The notes beneath the pieces are model-generated. The model was not told where the DNA came from, ran no database searches, and was given only the letters and a program-made list of their open reading frames with translations. The position numbers and the translations under genes were made by a program. From the NCBI GenBank assembly GCA_963514095.1, contig OY741269.1:27338566-27402565 (forward strand): a stretch of 64,000 nucleotides of DNA, given 5' to 3'. This document shows positions 63,547 to 64,000 of the stretch, piece by piece. Position 1 is the stretch's first letter; every line of letters starts with the position of its first letter. This DNA comes from Eutrigla gurnardus. Taxonomy: Eukaryota > Chordata > Actinopteri > Perciformes > Triglidae.

Positions 63547-63702
63547 CTGACTCAGTCTGTCCAAAAACGGCCTCAGCTTGATCCCAAGGCCACCACCCCT
63601 GGCTTTCATCAAGCTGATAAGTTTTGGTGTGTAGTAGTCGAACTTGTACATGAACGTCTGCTCAAGGGGAATCGTCGTGATTCTTCTGAATTCTGCCTTG
63701 AT
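63547..63702 (-). CDS. Upstream exon of the same minus-strand gene
   Basis: Acceptor TTTTTGTCCATTCAG precedes IKAEFRRITTIPLEQTF, and donor GTGTGT follows DRLSQ. The exon is 156 bp, 52 codons, phase 0 at both ends. EFRRITT.PL and the Gly-rich GGGLGIKL resemble the same family's 'EEFRRITT.PL' and 'RGG.LG.KL' blocks. Together the three exons give 181 uninterrupted residues. Family members are usually longer, so the N-terminal part is missing, lies beyond the window, or this is a truncated copy. Confidence 0.65.
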
Positions 63703-63910
63703 CTGAATGGACAAAAATCAACAATAGGAACTGAGCCTATACACCCACAATATACTAAACATTAACATCTACTCCTTACATCGTAAAAACAGACTCGTTA
63801 CTTAAAAAAAAAAAAAACCTCCACAGATGACAATACGTAAAAGCATACGTAAAAGACGTGACGAACTCGAGAGGGAAAGAGGGAGAAAAGGGGGGTGGGG
63901 GGCAGGTTAC

Positions 63911-63970
63911 CACGGGAAGAAGTGGAACGAGTGAGGGGACGGTAGAGAACTTGCACTGTAGCAGCGACAT
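63911..63970 (-). CDS. Possible first exon of the minus-strand gene (weak)
   Basis: An ATG at 63970 opens 20 codons (MSLLQCKFSTVPSLVPLLPV) ending at a donor-like GTAACC (63910-63905). Phase 0 would join it to IKAEFRR and give a protein of about 201 residues. The peptide does not resemble the family's N-terminus. It may be 5' UTR, and the true start may lie past position 64000. Confidence 0.25.
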
Positions 63971-64000
63971 GGAGGAATTAAGTGCCGGACCCCGCTTCGC
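63969..64000 (+). CDS. Possible divergent coding start at the window edge (weak)
   Basis: An ATG with purine at -3 and G at +4 opens MEELSAGPRF and runs off the window. It overlaps the minus-strand ATG at 63968-63970 because both share CATG. CpG-containing DNA lies just to the left (63830-63880). Ten codons are too few to identify a product, so this could be chance. Confidence 0.15.
   Translation, partial: MEELSAGPRF

Overview
This window looks like gene-poor nuclear DNA from a teleost fish. It has very dense (CA)n/(TG)n microsatellites, some over 100 bp. It has several short DNA transposons with intact 8-bp target duplications, L2-type LINE 3' ends carrying the fish-type AAGTCGCTTTGGA...AAGCGTCT tail, a tRNA-derived SINE with an (ATCC)n tail, and a decayed Penelope-like fragment. 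No long continuous coding region exists, and most open frames are microsatellite read-through or repeat sequence. No database search was possible, so family names rest on recognition of motifs.

Layout. 1-12.7 kb: non-coding DNA with one small TTAA-flanked element (1496-1721), a REST/RE1-like site (4697-4717) and a homeodomain-motif-rich block near 8.8-9.2 kb. 12.7-18 kb: three copies of one hAT-like MITE family, a block with an internal direct duplication, and a Penelope-like fragment. 19-26 kb: LINE tail, a 101-bp CA array and a second, decayed hAT-like repeat. 26.4-27.06 kb: the most unusual non-coding block, a diverged duplication in which each half carries an RE1/NRSE-like site and copies of the word TGAATATT. 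27-39 kb: non-coding DNA with a promoter-like GA-rich/G-rich/pyrimidine-rich stretch (37.55-38.28 kb) and a conserved-looking block (38.84-39.33 kb). 39.6-40.1 kb: a MITE copy whose core has expanded into a 31-bp tandem array. 41-52 kb: non-coding, with one SINE, one LINE tail and two weak exon-like segments. 52.3-53.3 kb: a nested arrangement, a TTAA-type MITE inside an L2 LINE 3' end. 54.7-55.1 kb: a MITE with a perfect 8-bp duplication. 56-58 kb: microsatellites, an L2 tail and paired POU octamers. 61.4-64 kb: an AAGTAA-rich repeat, then a minus-strand spliced gene fragment with three consistent phase-0 exons.

The only convincing protein-coding structure is the minus-strand gene at 62371-63702 (perhaps starting at 63970). 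Its three exons join without a frame change and resemble the C-terminal part of the large multicopy 'SAMD3-like/uncharacterised' protein family of fish. The rest appears to be intergenic or deep intronic DNA. Three RE1-like sites plus POU-, OTX- and homeodomain-type motif clusters suggest, as an inference only, the regulatory surroundings of a neural or developmental gene outside the window.
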